Positions 46,341-55,257 of a DNA stretch of 64,000 nucleotides are shown here, in pieces; the stretch's first letter is position 1; each line of letters starts with the position of its first letter. The DNA comes from Streptococcaceae bacterium AF77-01CM03A (GTDB taxonomy: Bacteria > Bacillota > Bacilli > Lactobacillales > Streptococcaceae): contig JAQDDS010000001.1 of NCBI GenBank assembly GCA_027665725.1, positions 248,001 through 312,000 on the forward strand, written 5' to 3'. Below the pieces are notes generated by a model. That model was not told the DNA's origin and made no database searches. It was given only the letters and a program-made list of their open reading frames with translations. The translations under genes and the position numbers were made by a program.

Positions 46341-46980
46341 ATTTTTTTGGTTCTTGGTGCGTTAGGTTAAGTCCCCAAGGAATAAGATTTTCTGTTTTAT
46401 TTTGGATCCGTTTGATATTGTCCTTGTGGCGTACAATTACTAGACTTGCAAGACCAATAATAATTAAAGTAAAAAGTAGGTCATAACTACTCAAGATAAA
46501 TCCAAAGAGAGGAAATAGAAGGACTCCAATAATCGCAGCAATCGCAGCTGAAATACTCGAGAGAGAAATCATACTTCCAAGATAAAGGATTCCAAAGAAA
46601 ATGACTGCAAGGTAGAGGCAAAAGAGAGGAGCAAATCCAAAAATAACTCCTGCGCTGGTTGCAACAGCCTTGCCACCCTTAAATTTGGCAAAGATAGGGA
46701 AGGTGTGGCCAATGACTGCTAAAAGCCCAAAGACGATTGGTGAAACTCCCTGCACATGAAAGATGAGTGGAAGTAGAGTGGCTAGAGTGCCTTTAAAGAA
46801 ATCAATTACAAAGGTTGCTATTCCGGCTTTTTTACCTAAAATACGAAAGGTATTGGTTGTACCTGTATTTCCAGAACCATGTTCACGGATATTAATGTTA
46901 AAGAAAGCTTGCCCAATCCAAAGCCCAGAAGGGATGGAGCCTAGTAAATAGGCTATAATTAATAATACTATTGTCATCAT
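46339..46980 (-). CDS. plsY: acyl-phosphate:glycerol-3-phosphate acyltransferase
   Basis: This 213-residue membrane enzyme makes lysophosphatidic acid from acyl phosphate. The three PlsY motifs are visible: [25 protein letters not shown] and [16 protein letters not shown]. About five to seven helices. It is divergent from parE, as in other streptococci. Confidence 0.95.
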   Translation of the reverse strand: MMTIVLLIIAYLLGSIPSGLWIGQAFFNINIREHGSGNTGTTNTFRILGKKAGIATFVIDFFKGTLATLLPLIFHVQGVSPIVFGLLAVIGHTFPIFAKFKGGKAVATSAGVIFGFAPLFCLYLAVIFFGILYLGSMISLSSISAAIAAIIGVLLFPLFGFILSSYDLLFTLIIIGLASLVIVRHKDNIKRIQNKTENLIPWGLNLTHQEPKK

Positions 46981-47095
46981 GCTCCTATTATACCATGAAA
47001 TAGGATAGAATCGTAAGGAATCTTGTCTGGAATTGTGACATCTGAAATCTTGTTATAGAAAGATTTGACAATAGGGAACTACAACTAGAAAAACT

Positions 47096-47124
47096 TTGCA
47101 AAATCCTTAGAAAACCTGTAAAAT
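47096..47124 (+). promoter_or_regulatory. parE promoter
   Basis: TTGCAA (47096-47101), 17 bases and TAAAAT (47119-47124). Confidence 0.65.
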
Positions 47125-47153
47125 AGAAAAGATGAACAAATAGGAGGTTCCTT

Positions 47154-49097
47154 GTGTCAAAAAAGGAAATCAATATTAATAATTATAATGATGACGCCAT
47201 TCAGGTGCTAGAAGGGTTGGATGCGGTCCGTAAACGACCAGGGATGTATATCGGATCGACAGACGGTGCTGGACTTCATCACCTAGTCTGGGAAATCGTG
47301 GATAATGCGGTTGACGAAGCCTTGTCTGGATTTGGTGATCGTATTGACGTAACGATTAATAAAGACAGGAGTTTAACGGTTCAAGACCACGGACGTGGGA
47401 TGCCAACGGGAATGCACGCTATGGGGATTCCAACGGTTGAGGTGATTTTTACCATCCTTCATGCCGGAGGGAAATTCGGACAAGGTGGTTACAAGACTTC
47501 TGGTGGTCTTCACGGAGTTGGTTCTTCTGTCGTCAACGCCCTCTCTAGTTGGCTGGAAGTGGAAATTACGCGTGATGGTGCAGTCTACAAGCAACGTTTT
47601 GAAAATGGTGGCAAACCAGTAACAACTCTTGAAAAGGTTGGAACAGCACCTAAGTCTAAGACAGGTACTAAAGTGACCTTTATGCCGGATGCTAGTATCT
47701 TTTCTACGACAGACTTCAAGTACAATACCATTTCAGAGCGTCTTAATGAGTCAGCCTTTCTCTTAAAAAATGTAACCTTGTCATTAACAGACAAACGAAC
47801 AGATGAATCTATCGAATTCCACTATGAGAATGGGGTGCAGGACTTTGTTTCCTATCTCAACGAAGACAAGGAAACTTTGACACCAGTGCTTTACTTTGAA
47901 GGGGAAGACAATGGTTTCCAAGTAGAAGTAGCCCTCCAGTACAATGATGGATTTTCAGATAACATCTTGTCCTTTGTCAATAACGTCCGTACCAAAGACG
48001 GTGGAACGCATGAGACAGGACTTAAGTCAGCCATTACCAAGGTTATGAATGACTATGCACGTAAGACGGGTCTTCTCAAAGAAAAAGATAAAAATCTTGA
48101 AGGATCCGATTACCGTGAAGGATTAGCAGCAGTTCTTTCTATTTTAGTCCCTGAAGAACATTTGCAGTTTGAGGGACAGACCAAGGATAAACTAGGAAGT
48201 CCACTAGCTCGTCCTGTTGTAGATGGTATTGTAGCTGATAAGTTGACTTTCTTCCTCATGGAAAATGGAGAACTCGCTTCAAATCTGATTCGTAAAGCTA
48301 TCAAGGCCCGTGATGCTCGCGAAGCAGCACGTAAGGCACGTGATGAGAGTCGAAATGGCAAGAAAAACAAGAAAGACAAGGGCTTGCTTTCTGGGAAATT
48401 AACCCCAGCTCAGTCTAAAAACCCAGCTAAGAATGAACTCTACCTAGTCGAGGGTGATTCTGCCGGTGGATCTGCCAAACAAGGTCGTGACCGCAAGTTC
48501 CAGGCTATCTTGCCACTTCGAGGTAAGGTTATCAATACAGCCAAGGCTAAGATGGCAGATATCCTCAAAAATGAAGAAATCAACACCATGATTTATACCA
48601 TCGGTGCTGGTGTGGGGGCAGACTTCTCCCTTGAAGACGCCAACTATGACAAGATCATTATCATGACCGATGCGGATACCGACGGTGCCCACATTCAAAC
48701 TCTTCTCTTAACCTTCTTTTATCGTTATATGCGTCCACTAGTCGAAGCTGGACATGTCTATATCGCCCTTCCTCCACTTTACAAGATGTCTAAAGGTAAA
48801 GGCAAGAAAGAAGAAGTGGCCTATGCTTGGACGGATGGCGAGCTAGAGGAACTACGTAAGCAGTTCGGTAAAGGGGCTACCCTTCAACGTTATAAAGGTC
48901 TTGGTGAAATGAATGCGGACCAACTCTGGGAAACAACTATGAACCCAGAAACGCGTACCCTCATCCGTGTTACAATCGAAGATCTAGCACGCGCAGAACG
49001 TCGCGTCAATGTCCTCATGGGTGACAAGGTTGAACCACGCCGTAAGTGGATTGAAGATAATGTTAAGTTTACGCTTGAGGAGAGTGGGGTGTTTTAA
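47154..49097 (+). CDS. parE: DNA topoisomerase IV subunit B
   Basis: This 647-residue ATPase subunit of topoisomerase IV decatenates chromosomes. The GHKL site (EIVDNAVDEALSG, GGLHGVGSSVVNALS), transducer domain and TOPRIM acids (YLVEGDSAGGSAKQGRD, MTDADTDGAHIQ) are intact, as is PLRGKVINTAKA of the quinolone region. The start is GTG, fixed by AGGAGG at 47142-47147. parC, its partner, is 3.5 kb downstream past an accessory insert. Confidence 0.96.
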   Translation: MSKKEININNYNDDAIQVLEGLDAVRKRPGMYIGSTDGAGLHHLVWEIVDNAVDEALSGFGDRIDVTINKDRSLTVQDHGRGMPTGMHAMGIPTVEVIFTILHAGGKFGQGGYKTSGGLHGVGSSVVNALSSWLEVEITRDGAVYKQRFENGGKPVTTLEKVGTAPKSKTGTKVTFMPDASIFSTTDFKYNTISERLNESAFLLKNVTLSLTDKRTDESIEFHYENGVQDFVSYLNEDKETLTPVLYFEGEDNGFQVEVALQYNDGFSDNILSFVNNVRTKDGGTHETGLKSAITKVMNDYARKTGLLKEKDKNLEGSDYREGLAAVLSILVPEEHLQFEGQTKDKLGSPLARPVVDGIVADKLTFFLMENGELASNLIRKAIKARDAREAARKARDESRNGKKNKKDKGLLSGKLTPAQSKNPAKNELYLVEGDSAGGSAKQGRDRKFQAILPLRGKVINTAKAKMADILKNEEINTMIYTIGAGVGADFSLEDANYDKIIIMTDADTDGAHIQTLLLTFFYRYMRPLVEAGHVYIALPPLYKMSKGKGKKEEVAYAWTDGELEELRKQFGKGATLQRYKGLGEMNADQLWETTMNPETRTLIRVTIEDLARAERRVNVLMGDKVEPRRKWIEDNVKFTLEESGVF

Positions 49098-49098
49098 G

Positions 49099-50097
49099 AT
49101 GTGTATTATTAAGATGTTATTAGACATATTAAACAGATTCACAGAAAAATGTAATATTTTATATTCAGACTATGATAAAAATCAAAAGAAAAAGGCACAA
49201 GAAAGACTCGACGCTTTGAAAGTTCTAGCCAATAAAGATTACATAATGAAAAATGTTAGTTCTAAAACTAAACAGAGCAGCTATTTTGTAAGAGCTATTT
49301 TTGCGACAGTTATAATGGTGGTTTTATTTCCCATAATTCTGTCTCTGAATGCACATAATAATTTATTGATTGGAATTTGTTCTATTTTCATATTATTCTT
49401 GTCACTGTCATATGCATACAATTCTTTTATAGTGTTTTTATTATCGCTCTTCAGATACTTCCGACAAATTATGTTTTCAGTTTTAATATTTGTAAACGCG
49501 TTTATTTTGGGAGATATATTAATTGGCAGTATTTCAAATCAAAATATTTCTAACAGAATAGTAAATTTTTTTACAAATTTATTTAAAGAGTATAGCTTAC
49601 AAACAGAAATTGGTTTTGATAAATATCAATTTTGGTTTATATTTTTGATTATGACTTGTGCTTTGTGTTTATCTTTATATTTTGTTTTAAAAAGTTTAGA
49701 TATATTTGAGCTAGAAAGTATGGAGAAAGAAAATGACTTAATAGTTGGTTTACTTACTATAACTACCTTCGTTATTAGTGCTGATTTTAACACAGTGAAA
49801 CTAATAGGAATTTTCCTTTTTATTTTTATTATTCTTACGGCTTTTTTTACTGTTTTAAAATTACATTTCCTTTCAAAAAGATATGAAGAAGCACAAACTA
49901 TATTTCAAGAACAATTACTTCTTAGATTTCCAGATTATCAAGAATTAAAGAAGTGTTATTATAGTGGAGGAGAAAAATATAGAGAAAAATTATTAAGCAC
50001 AGAAAAGCTTTTAGAAGTTATTGTAAAAAATGAATTTAAATCTTTAAATGATTTAAAAAACTACGATGATTATAAACTTTATAAAGCAACGAGGTAA
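49099..50097 (+). CDS. unknown multi-helix membrane protein in the parE-parC insert
   Basis: This 332-residue protein has a cytoplasmic helical N-terminus of about 60 residues rich in K, four hydrophobic helices (about 63-160), two or three more (about 185-275) and a helical charged C-terminus of about 65 residues. No family is recognised. It begins two bases after parE with only a weak ribosome site. Codon use is strongly A/T-ending (ata, tta, aat), unlike parE, which points to acquisition. Confidence 0.65.
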   Translation: MCIIKMLLDILNRFTEKCNILYSDYDKNQKKKAQERLDALKVLANKDYIMKNVSSKTKQSSYFVRAIFATVIMVVLFPIILSLNAHNNLLIGICSIFILFLSLSYAYNSFIVFLLSLFRYFRQIMFSVLIFVNAFILGDILIGSISNQNISNRIVNFFTNLFKEYSLQTEIGFDKYQFWFIFLIMTCALCLSLYFVLKSLDIFELESMEKENDLIVGLLTITTFVISADFNTVKLIGIFLFIFIILTAFFTVLKLHFLSKRYEEAQTIFQEQLLLRFPDYQELKKCYYSGGEKYREKLLSTEKLLEVIVKNEFKSLNDLKNYDDYKLYKATR

Positions 50098-50193
50098 ATA
50101 TAATAGTGTTCACGTATCAAATAAATCTCTATATGAATCTTGCATTTACTCACTGTTAATAAATTTAATCACGGAATTAACAAGGATTATAAA

Positions 50194-50877
50194 ATGAATG
50201 TTGAAATGTTTGAGGAATTGATTAAAGCGATTGATTCAACTGATTGGATTTCCAATTGGATTCAAATAGGTATAGGTGGTTTTTCAATTCTAATACCTAT
50301 AATTTACGCAACTTGGATTTCAAAAAAAGATACTAAAGAAATTGATGAACGACAACGAAAGCTAGAAATTATTCAATCTTCAATCGCGAAAAATATAGTA
50401 GAACTGACAAGTCAACAAAAGCAACTATCTGAAACTCAAAAAAAGGTTGAAGAGAGTTTAAGAGAACTTAAAGAAATGGCTCGACAATCAAGAAAGTCAA
50501 ATCTATTAAAATTACAAAGTGATTTTCCAGTATTCTATAGAGCACTAGATGATTTTGAATGGGAATATAACAAACTTTTGAATTCTATTAATGATTTTAA
50601 TTCTAAAAAGAATTTATCTTCTAATATTGAAGATGAAATAGGTGAAATATTCGCAGCAATTGAGGATTTAATTGAATCAGAAATTAATCATCTGAATACC
50701 GAAGAAGTTCCGCCGTTGGCTCTAGCTTATTTTAACAAACTATTAAGAGCTATAAACTCTTTATCAAAGTATTTTTCTACAAACTTTGATGATGTTCAAT
50801 GTACTAATTTTATAATTGATGATTTTTTAAGAATAAAGATTGCTAGAGAGGAATTACTTGTTTTTGTATATAATTGA
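50194..50877 (+). CDS. unknown protein with one membrane helix and a coiled coil
   Basis: This 227-residue protein has one membrane helix (about residues 22-42), a coiled coil (about 48-108; KEIDERQRKLEIIQSS... QKQLSETQKKVEESLRELKE) and a helical C-terminal domain with acidic loops. AAGGAT just before ATG 50194 supports that start. No family is recognised. As AT-rich as its upstream neighbour, with which it may act as a pair (inference). Confidence 0.6.
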   Translation: MNVEMFEELIKAIDSTDWISNWIQIGIGGFSILIPIIYATWISKKDTKEIDERQRKLEIIQSSIAKNIVELTSQQKQLSETQKKVEESLRELKEMARQSRKSNLLKLQSDFPVFYRALDDFEWEYNKLLNSINDFNSKKNLSSNIEDEIGEIFAAIEDLIESEINHLNTEEVPPLALAYFNKLLRAINSLSKYFSTNFDDVQCTNFIIDDFLRIKIAREELLVFVYN

Positions 50878-50993
50878 AAATCTTTAGATAATTTAGTTTT
50901 ATAGAACTTGTATAGTTTTTCTAGCTTTTTAAATCTTAAGAAACTGTTCTATATAATAAATCTGTTACCTCATAGAAAAAGAGGGGGGAACAC

Positions 50994-51806
50994 ATGAGAA
51001 CTGACCAGGAAATGCTTGACTTGATTTTACAAATAGCTAAAAAGTTACAGGTTGATGCTGTGGCTCTATCTGGTTCGCGTACAAACCAAAAGATTCAAAC
51101 AGATGAATTTCAAGACTATGATGTTGTCTATGTCGTAGATAATTTAGATAATCTAACGAGAGACATTTCTTGGTTGGACAAGTTTGGCAAACGTATCATC
51201 GAGCAAGAGGTTACTCTTGGACATCGCCGTCTTTACCTCATGCTCTTTGAAGATGGGAATCGCATTGATCTAACCCTCTGTCCTAAAGATCACATCAACG
51301 AGTGGGTGGATAGTGAGGCAGGATTCACAGTTTTAGTAGATGAGAAGGGTTTGTTTGAATCTTATCTACCTAGTCCGAAGCGCTACTGGACGAATCCAGC
51401 TAGTGAGACGGATTTTGAAAAATCTTGTAATGAATTTTGGTGGGTTTCTGCCTATGTAGTTAAGGGCATTTGTCGGAATCAGCTCATCTATGCGACTGAC
51501 CATCTCTACGGTATTTGCCAACAAGAACTCTTGAAGGTCTTGGCTTGGCAGGTCGCAAGTAATAGGGGAACAGTCGACATCGGTAAGAACTACAAGTGCC
51601 TCTTTAACTACTTGCCTGCTGAGAAGGAGAAGGAATTCTCAAATCTACTTGATTTCTCAAGTTTAGACAAAATCACTCATTCTCTATTTGCTACGATGCA
51701 ACTTTTCCACCAAGAATCTCAAAGACTTGCCCAAAAGATGGACTTTGACTACGATAGGGAAGTGGCTGAGAAGATGATTGAGTATGCTGAAGAGAGGTTG
51801 AACTAA
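50994..51806 (+). CDS. ANT(6)/AadK-like nucleotidyltransferase
   Basis: This 270-residue protein opens with the NTase core ALSGSRTNQKIQTDEFQDYDVVYVV (GS and D-x-D metal ligands, about residues 24-47), followed by RIDLTLCP and a helical C-terminal half with WWVSAYVVKGICRNQLIYATDHL, as in aminoglycoside 6-adenylyltransferases. Real resistance is not certain; chromosomal relatives often have weak or other activity. GAGGGGGG precedes the ATG. The membrane gene follows after one base. Confidence 0.82.
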   Translation: MRTDQEMLDLILQIAKKLQVDAVALSGSRTNQKIQTDEFQDYDVVYVVDNLDNLTRDISWLDKFGKRIIEQEVTLGHRRLYLMLFEDGNRIDLTLCPKDHINEWVDSEAGFTVLVDEKGLFESYLPSPKRYWTNPASETDFEKSCNEFWWVSAYVVKGICRNQLIYATDHLYGICQQELLKVLAWQVASNRGTVDIGKNYKCLFNYLPAEKEKEFSNLLDFSSLDKITHSLFATMQLFHQESQRLAQKMDFDYDREVAEKMIEYAEERLN

Positions 51807-51807
51807 T

Positions 51808-52308
51808 ATGTTAGATTATTTATTTGCTATATTTTTTATGGGATTTCCAGGGCTACAAATTCTGATAATTGTGTTGTCTATCTTTCTAGCTCTTAAAAGA
51901 AATAAGTTAAATAAGAGGGTATATGGAATATTTTTCCCGATTGTTATAACCTTGTGTAATATTTGGCTTATTTCAATAGATCGCACAGAGCTTTTTGATG
52001 ACGTTTTAAGATTCCAATTCTTTTTAATCTCTTTTTGTTTTCCAATGCTCATTACAGCAGTAATTTACCATGCTCTTCGATTATCTTCTATCTATTCTCT
52101 ATTAAGGTGGAAGATGATAGTTATTAGCTTTTGCTACTTAATTGGTTTAGTCTTCCATCTTGTTAATACTATGTATTGGAATGAAATTTTTCAAGGGCAT
52201 CAAACTGTATTTAATGCATTGCTTATTGGGACCGCTGTTATTTCATTTCTTCCTTCCATCTATTTATTTTTTGTCCAAAGAAAAGTTGAACAAGGACCTA
52301 TTAGCTAA
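51808..52308 (+). CDS. unknown five-helix membrane protein
   Basis: This 166-residue protein has about five hydrophobic helices and few charged residues (FFMGFPGLQILIIVLSIFLALK at the start). No family is recognised. AGAGAGG ten bases upstream supports ATG 51808. It is co-transcribed with the nucleotidyltransferase gene. Confidence 0.6.
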   Translation: MLDYLFAIFFMGFPGLQILIIVLSIFLALKRNKLNKRVYGIFFPIVITLCNIWLISIDRTELFDDVLRFQFFLISFCFPMLITAVIYHALRLSSIYSLLRWKMIVISFCYLIGLVFHLVNTMYWNEIFQGHQTVFNALLIGTAVISFLPSIYLFFVQRKVEQGPIS

Positions 52309-52659
52309 ATTTAAGTAAACTAAAATGTTTTAACCTGATATAAAAATTTAAAATTTTTAACCTACAGAAGGATAGTTTGGTTATTTATAGTAACTAAACA
52401 CCCTTTCTATAAAATCTACTCTACATTCTTTGAAAGGAGTTGAACATGCCCTAAATACTGGGTGAAAACTCCTGACGCTTCTTTTAAAACGTATTTTAAA
52501 CTACAGAAAGGATAGTTTGGTTACTAGAGGTAACTGAACACGGGACTAATTTCTTATGAAAAAAGATAAATCGCCTTGGGTTCATCGAACCCTGCATCGA
52601 TTTCCTATTTTTCTTCAGAAATTTTCGGCAGGCCGAAACGTCCCTTTGTATCTTATATG
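52309..52659 (+). ncRNA. composite structured leader of parC (candidate cis-acting RNA)
   Basis: Two truncated units (52362-52431 and 52432-52500) precede a full unit (52501-52659). The full unit has AGGATA, hairpin GTTAC/GTAAC (52520-52534), GGGAC (52542-52546) pairing with GTCCC (52640-52644), AATTTCT/AGAAATT (52548-52554/52617-52623), core AAAAAAGATAAA (52559-52570), AAATCG/CGATTT enclosing GGGTTC/GAACCC, TTTCCTATTTTTC (52601-52613), TTTCGG/CCGAAA, and TATCTTAT before the ATG. AGGATA can also pair with TATCTT. The layout repeats that before deoD; the bases in the stems differ while pairing is kept. Confidence 0.6.
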
Positions 52660-55134
52660 AGTAATATCCAAAATATGTCCTTGGAGGACATCATGGGAGA
52701 GCGCTTTGGTCGCTACTCCAAATATATCATTCAAGACCGGGCTTTGCCAGATATTCGTGATGGCTTGAAGCCGGTTCAGCGCCGTATTCTTTATTCGATG
52801 AATAAGGATGGCAATACTTTTGATAAGAGTTATCGTAAATCAGCCAAGTCTGTCGGAAACATCATGGGTAATTTCCACCCACACGGAGATTCTTCTATCT
52901 ATGATGCCATGGTCCGTATGTCTCAAGACTGGAAAAACCGTGAGATTCTGGTTGAAATGCATGGTAACAATGGTTCCATGGACGGAGATCCGCCTGCGGC
53001 TATGCGTTATACAGAGGCTCGTTTGTCTGAGATTGCAGGCTACCTCCTTCAAGATATTGAGAAAAAGACAGTTCCTTTTGCTTGGAACTTTGACGATACC
53101 GAGAAAGAGCCAACTGTCTTACCAGCAGCCTTTCCAAACCTTCTAGTCAATGGTTCAACAGGTATTTCAGCTGGTTATGCCACAGATATTCCACCGCATA
53201 ATTTGGCTGAAGTTATCGATGCGACAGTCTACATGATTGATCACCCAACTGCTAAGGTTGATAAGCTCATGGAATTCTTACCTGGGCCAGACTTTCCTAC
53301 AGGAGCTATCATCCAAGGTCGTGACGAGATCAAAAAGGCCTATGAAACTGGTAAGGGGCGCGTGGTTGTTCGTTCCAAGACTGAAATTGAGAAACTGAAA
53401 GGTGGTAAGGAACAAATCGTTATCACTGAGATTCCTTATGAGATTAATAAGGCTAACTTAGTCAAGAAAATTGATGAAGTTCGTGTCAATAACAAGGTAG
53501 CAGGTATCGCTGAGGTTCGTGATGAGTCCGACCGTGACGGTCTTCGTATTGCTATCGAACTCAAGAAGGATGCGAATACAGAGCTTGTTCTCAACTACCT
53601 TTTCAAGTACACTGACTTGCAAATCAACTACAACTTCAACATGGTGGCGATTGATAATTTCACGCCTCGTCAGGTTGGGATTGTTCCAATCTTGTCTAGC
53701 TACATCGTCCACCGTCGTGAAGTGATTTTGGCTCGTTCACGCTTTGACAAGGAAAAGGCTGAAAAACGTCTCCATATCGTGGAAGGTTTGATTCGCGTTA
53801 TCTCTATTTTGGATGAAGTCATTGCCCTTATCCGTGCTTCTGAGAATAAGGCTGACGCCAAGGAAAACCTCAAGGTCAGCTATGAATTTACGGAAGAACA
53901 GGCTGAAGCTATCGTTACTTTGCAACTTTATCGTTTAACTAATACAGACGTGGTTGTCTTGCAAGAAGAAGAAGCAGAACTTCGTGAGAAGATTGCTATG
54001 CTTGCGGCTATCATCGGTGACGAACGGACTATGTACAATCTCATGAAGAAAGAGCTTCGTGAGGTCAAGAAGAAATTTTCGACTTCACGTTTGAGTACTT
54101 TAGAAGATACAGCAAAAGTCATCGAGATTGATACAGCTAGTCTGATCGCTGAAGAAGATACTTACGTTAGCGTGACGAAGGCAGGTTACATCAAGCGTAC
54201 TAGTCCTCGTTCTTTCGCAGCTTCTACCTTAGAAGAAATTGGGAAACGAGATGATGACCGTTTGCTATTTGTACAATCAGTTAAAACCACTCAACATCTC
54301 TTAATCTTTACAACGCTTGGGAATGTCATTTACCGACCAGTCCATGAGTTGTCAGATATTCGTTGGAAGGATATTGGGGAGCACTTGAGTCAAACGATTA
54401 CCAACTTTGAAACCAATGAAGAAGTGCTCTATGTTGAAGTTGTAGATCAGTTTGAGGATGCGACAACCTACTTTGCAGCGACTCGCCTTGGACAAATCAA
54501 ACGTGTAGAACGAAAAGAATTCTCTCCATGGAGAACCTACCGTTCTAAATCTGTTAAGTTCGCTAAGTTGAAAGATGATAGTGACCAAATTGTTGCTGTT
54601 GCACCAATCAAGCTTGATGACGTTTTATTAATCAGTAAAAATGGCTATGCTCTTCGCTTTAATATCGAAGAGGTTCCAGTTGTTGGAGCTAAGGCTGCAG
54701 GGGTCAAAGCCATGAACTTGAAAGCAGATGATGAGCTTCAATCTGCCTTTATCTGCAATACTTCATCCTTCTATCTGTTAACGCAACGTGGAAGTTTGAA
54801 ACGTGTTTCAACAGAGGAAATTCCAGCAACCAGTCGTGCTAAGCGTGGTCTTCAAGTTCTTAGAGAATTGAAGAACAAGCCACATCGTGTCTTCCTGGCT
54901 GGAGCAGTCTCAGAACAAGGATTTATCGGAGATCTCTTTAGTACAGAAGTAGAAGATGGCGAACAAACTCTCGTCATCCAATCAAATAATGGAACGATTT
55001 ACGAAGCAATCCTACAAGATTTGAATCTATCAGAGCGTACAAGCAATGGAAGCTTCATCTCAGATACTATTTCTGATGAAGAAGTGTTTGATGCTTATCT
55101 CAAAGAAGTCTTTAAAGAAGACAAAGAAAATTAA
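52657..55134 (+). CDS. parC: DNA topoisomerase IV subunit A
   Basis: This 825-residue breakage-reunion subunit has the catalytic Tyr in AAMRYTEARLS (about residue 118), the quinolone region GDSSIYDAM with Ser79 and Asp83 in wild-type form and Lys137, and a C-terminal beta-pinwheel. ATG 52657 matches the family N-terminus (SNIQNMSLEDIMGE); the longer frame runs into the structured leader. No Shine-Dalgarno sequence lies upstream, the same situation as deoD. Confidence 0.95.
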   Translation: MSNIQNMSLEDIMGERFGRYSKYIIQDRALPDIRDGLKPVQRRILYSMNKDGNTFDKSYRKSAKSVGNIMGNFHPHGDSSIYDAMVRMSQDWKNREILVEMHGNNGSMDGDPPAAMRYTEARLSEIAGYLLQDIEKKTVPFAWNFDDTEKEPTVLPAAFPNLLVNGSTGISAGYATDIPPHNLAEVIDATVYMIDHPTAKVDKLMEFLPGPDFPTGAIIQGRDEIKKAYETGKGRVVVRSKTEIEKLKGGKEQIVITEIPYEINKANLVKKIDEVRVNNKVAGIAEVRDESDRDGLRIAIELKKDANTELVLNYLFKYTDLQINYNFNMVAIDNFTPRQVGIVPILSSYIVHRREVILARSRFDKEKAEKRLHIVEGLIRVISILDEVIALIRASENKADAKENLKVSYEFTEEQAEAIVTLQLYRLTNTDVVVLQEEEAELREKIAMLAAIIGDERTMYNLMKKELREVKKKFSTSRLSTLEDTAKVIEIDTASLIAEEDTYVSVTKAGYIKRTSPRSFAASTLEEIGKRDDDRLLFVQSVKTTQHLLIFTTLGNVIYRPVHELSDIRWKDIGEHLSQTITNFETNEEVLYVEVVDQFEDATTYFAATRLGQIKRVERKEFSPWRTYRSKSVKFAKLKDDSDQIVAVAPIKLDDVLLISKNGYALRFNIEEVPVVGAKAAGVKAMNLKADDELQSAFICNTSSFYLLTQRGSLKRVSTEEIPATSRAKRGLQVLRELKNKPHRVFLAGAVSEQGFIGDLFSTEVEDGEQTLVIQSNNGTIYEAILQDLNLSERTSNGSFISDTISDEEVFDAYLKEVFKEDKEN

Positions 55135-55160
55135 AATCAGTCCTAGTGACTGATTTTTTA
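55133..55160 (+). terminator. parC terminator
   Basis: AAAATCAGTC / GACTGATTTT with a five-base loop and T run, at the stop codon. Confidence 0.88.
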
Positions 55161-55193
55161 GAAGTAAAATTTTCAGAAAATTACAAATAATAC

Positions 55194-55221
55194 TTGAATT
55201 TTTAGGAGAATAGTGTAGAAT
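55194..55221 (+). promoter_or_regulatory. ilvE promoter
   Basis: TTGAAT (55194-55199), 16 bases and TAGAAT (55216-55221). Confidence 0.55.
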
Positions 55222-55257
55222 AGAACTCAAAGCCTGATTAGATTAAAGGAGAAATGG

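Noticed and set aside
49009-49098. Start of the unknown membrane protein inside parE
   Set aside because: The 30 extra codons are parE sequence in another frame; ATG 49099 directly follows the parE stop.
52576-52656. An N-terminal extension of ParC from 52576
   Set aside because: It also translates the structured leader; known ParC begins at the SNIQNMSLEDIMGE segment.
52864-53050. Quinolone-resistance changes in ParC
   Set aside because: Ser79, Asp83 and Lys137 are all in the susceptible form.
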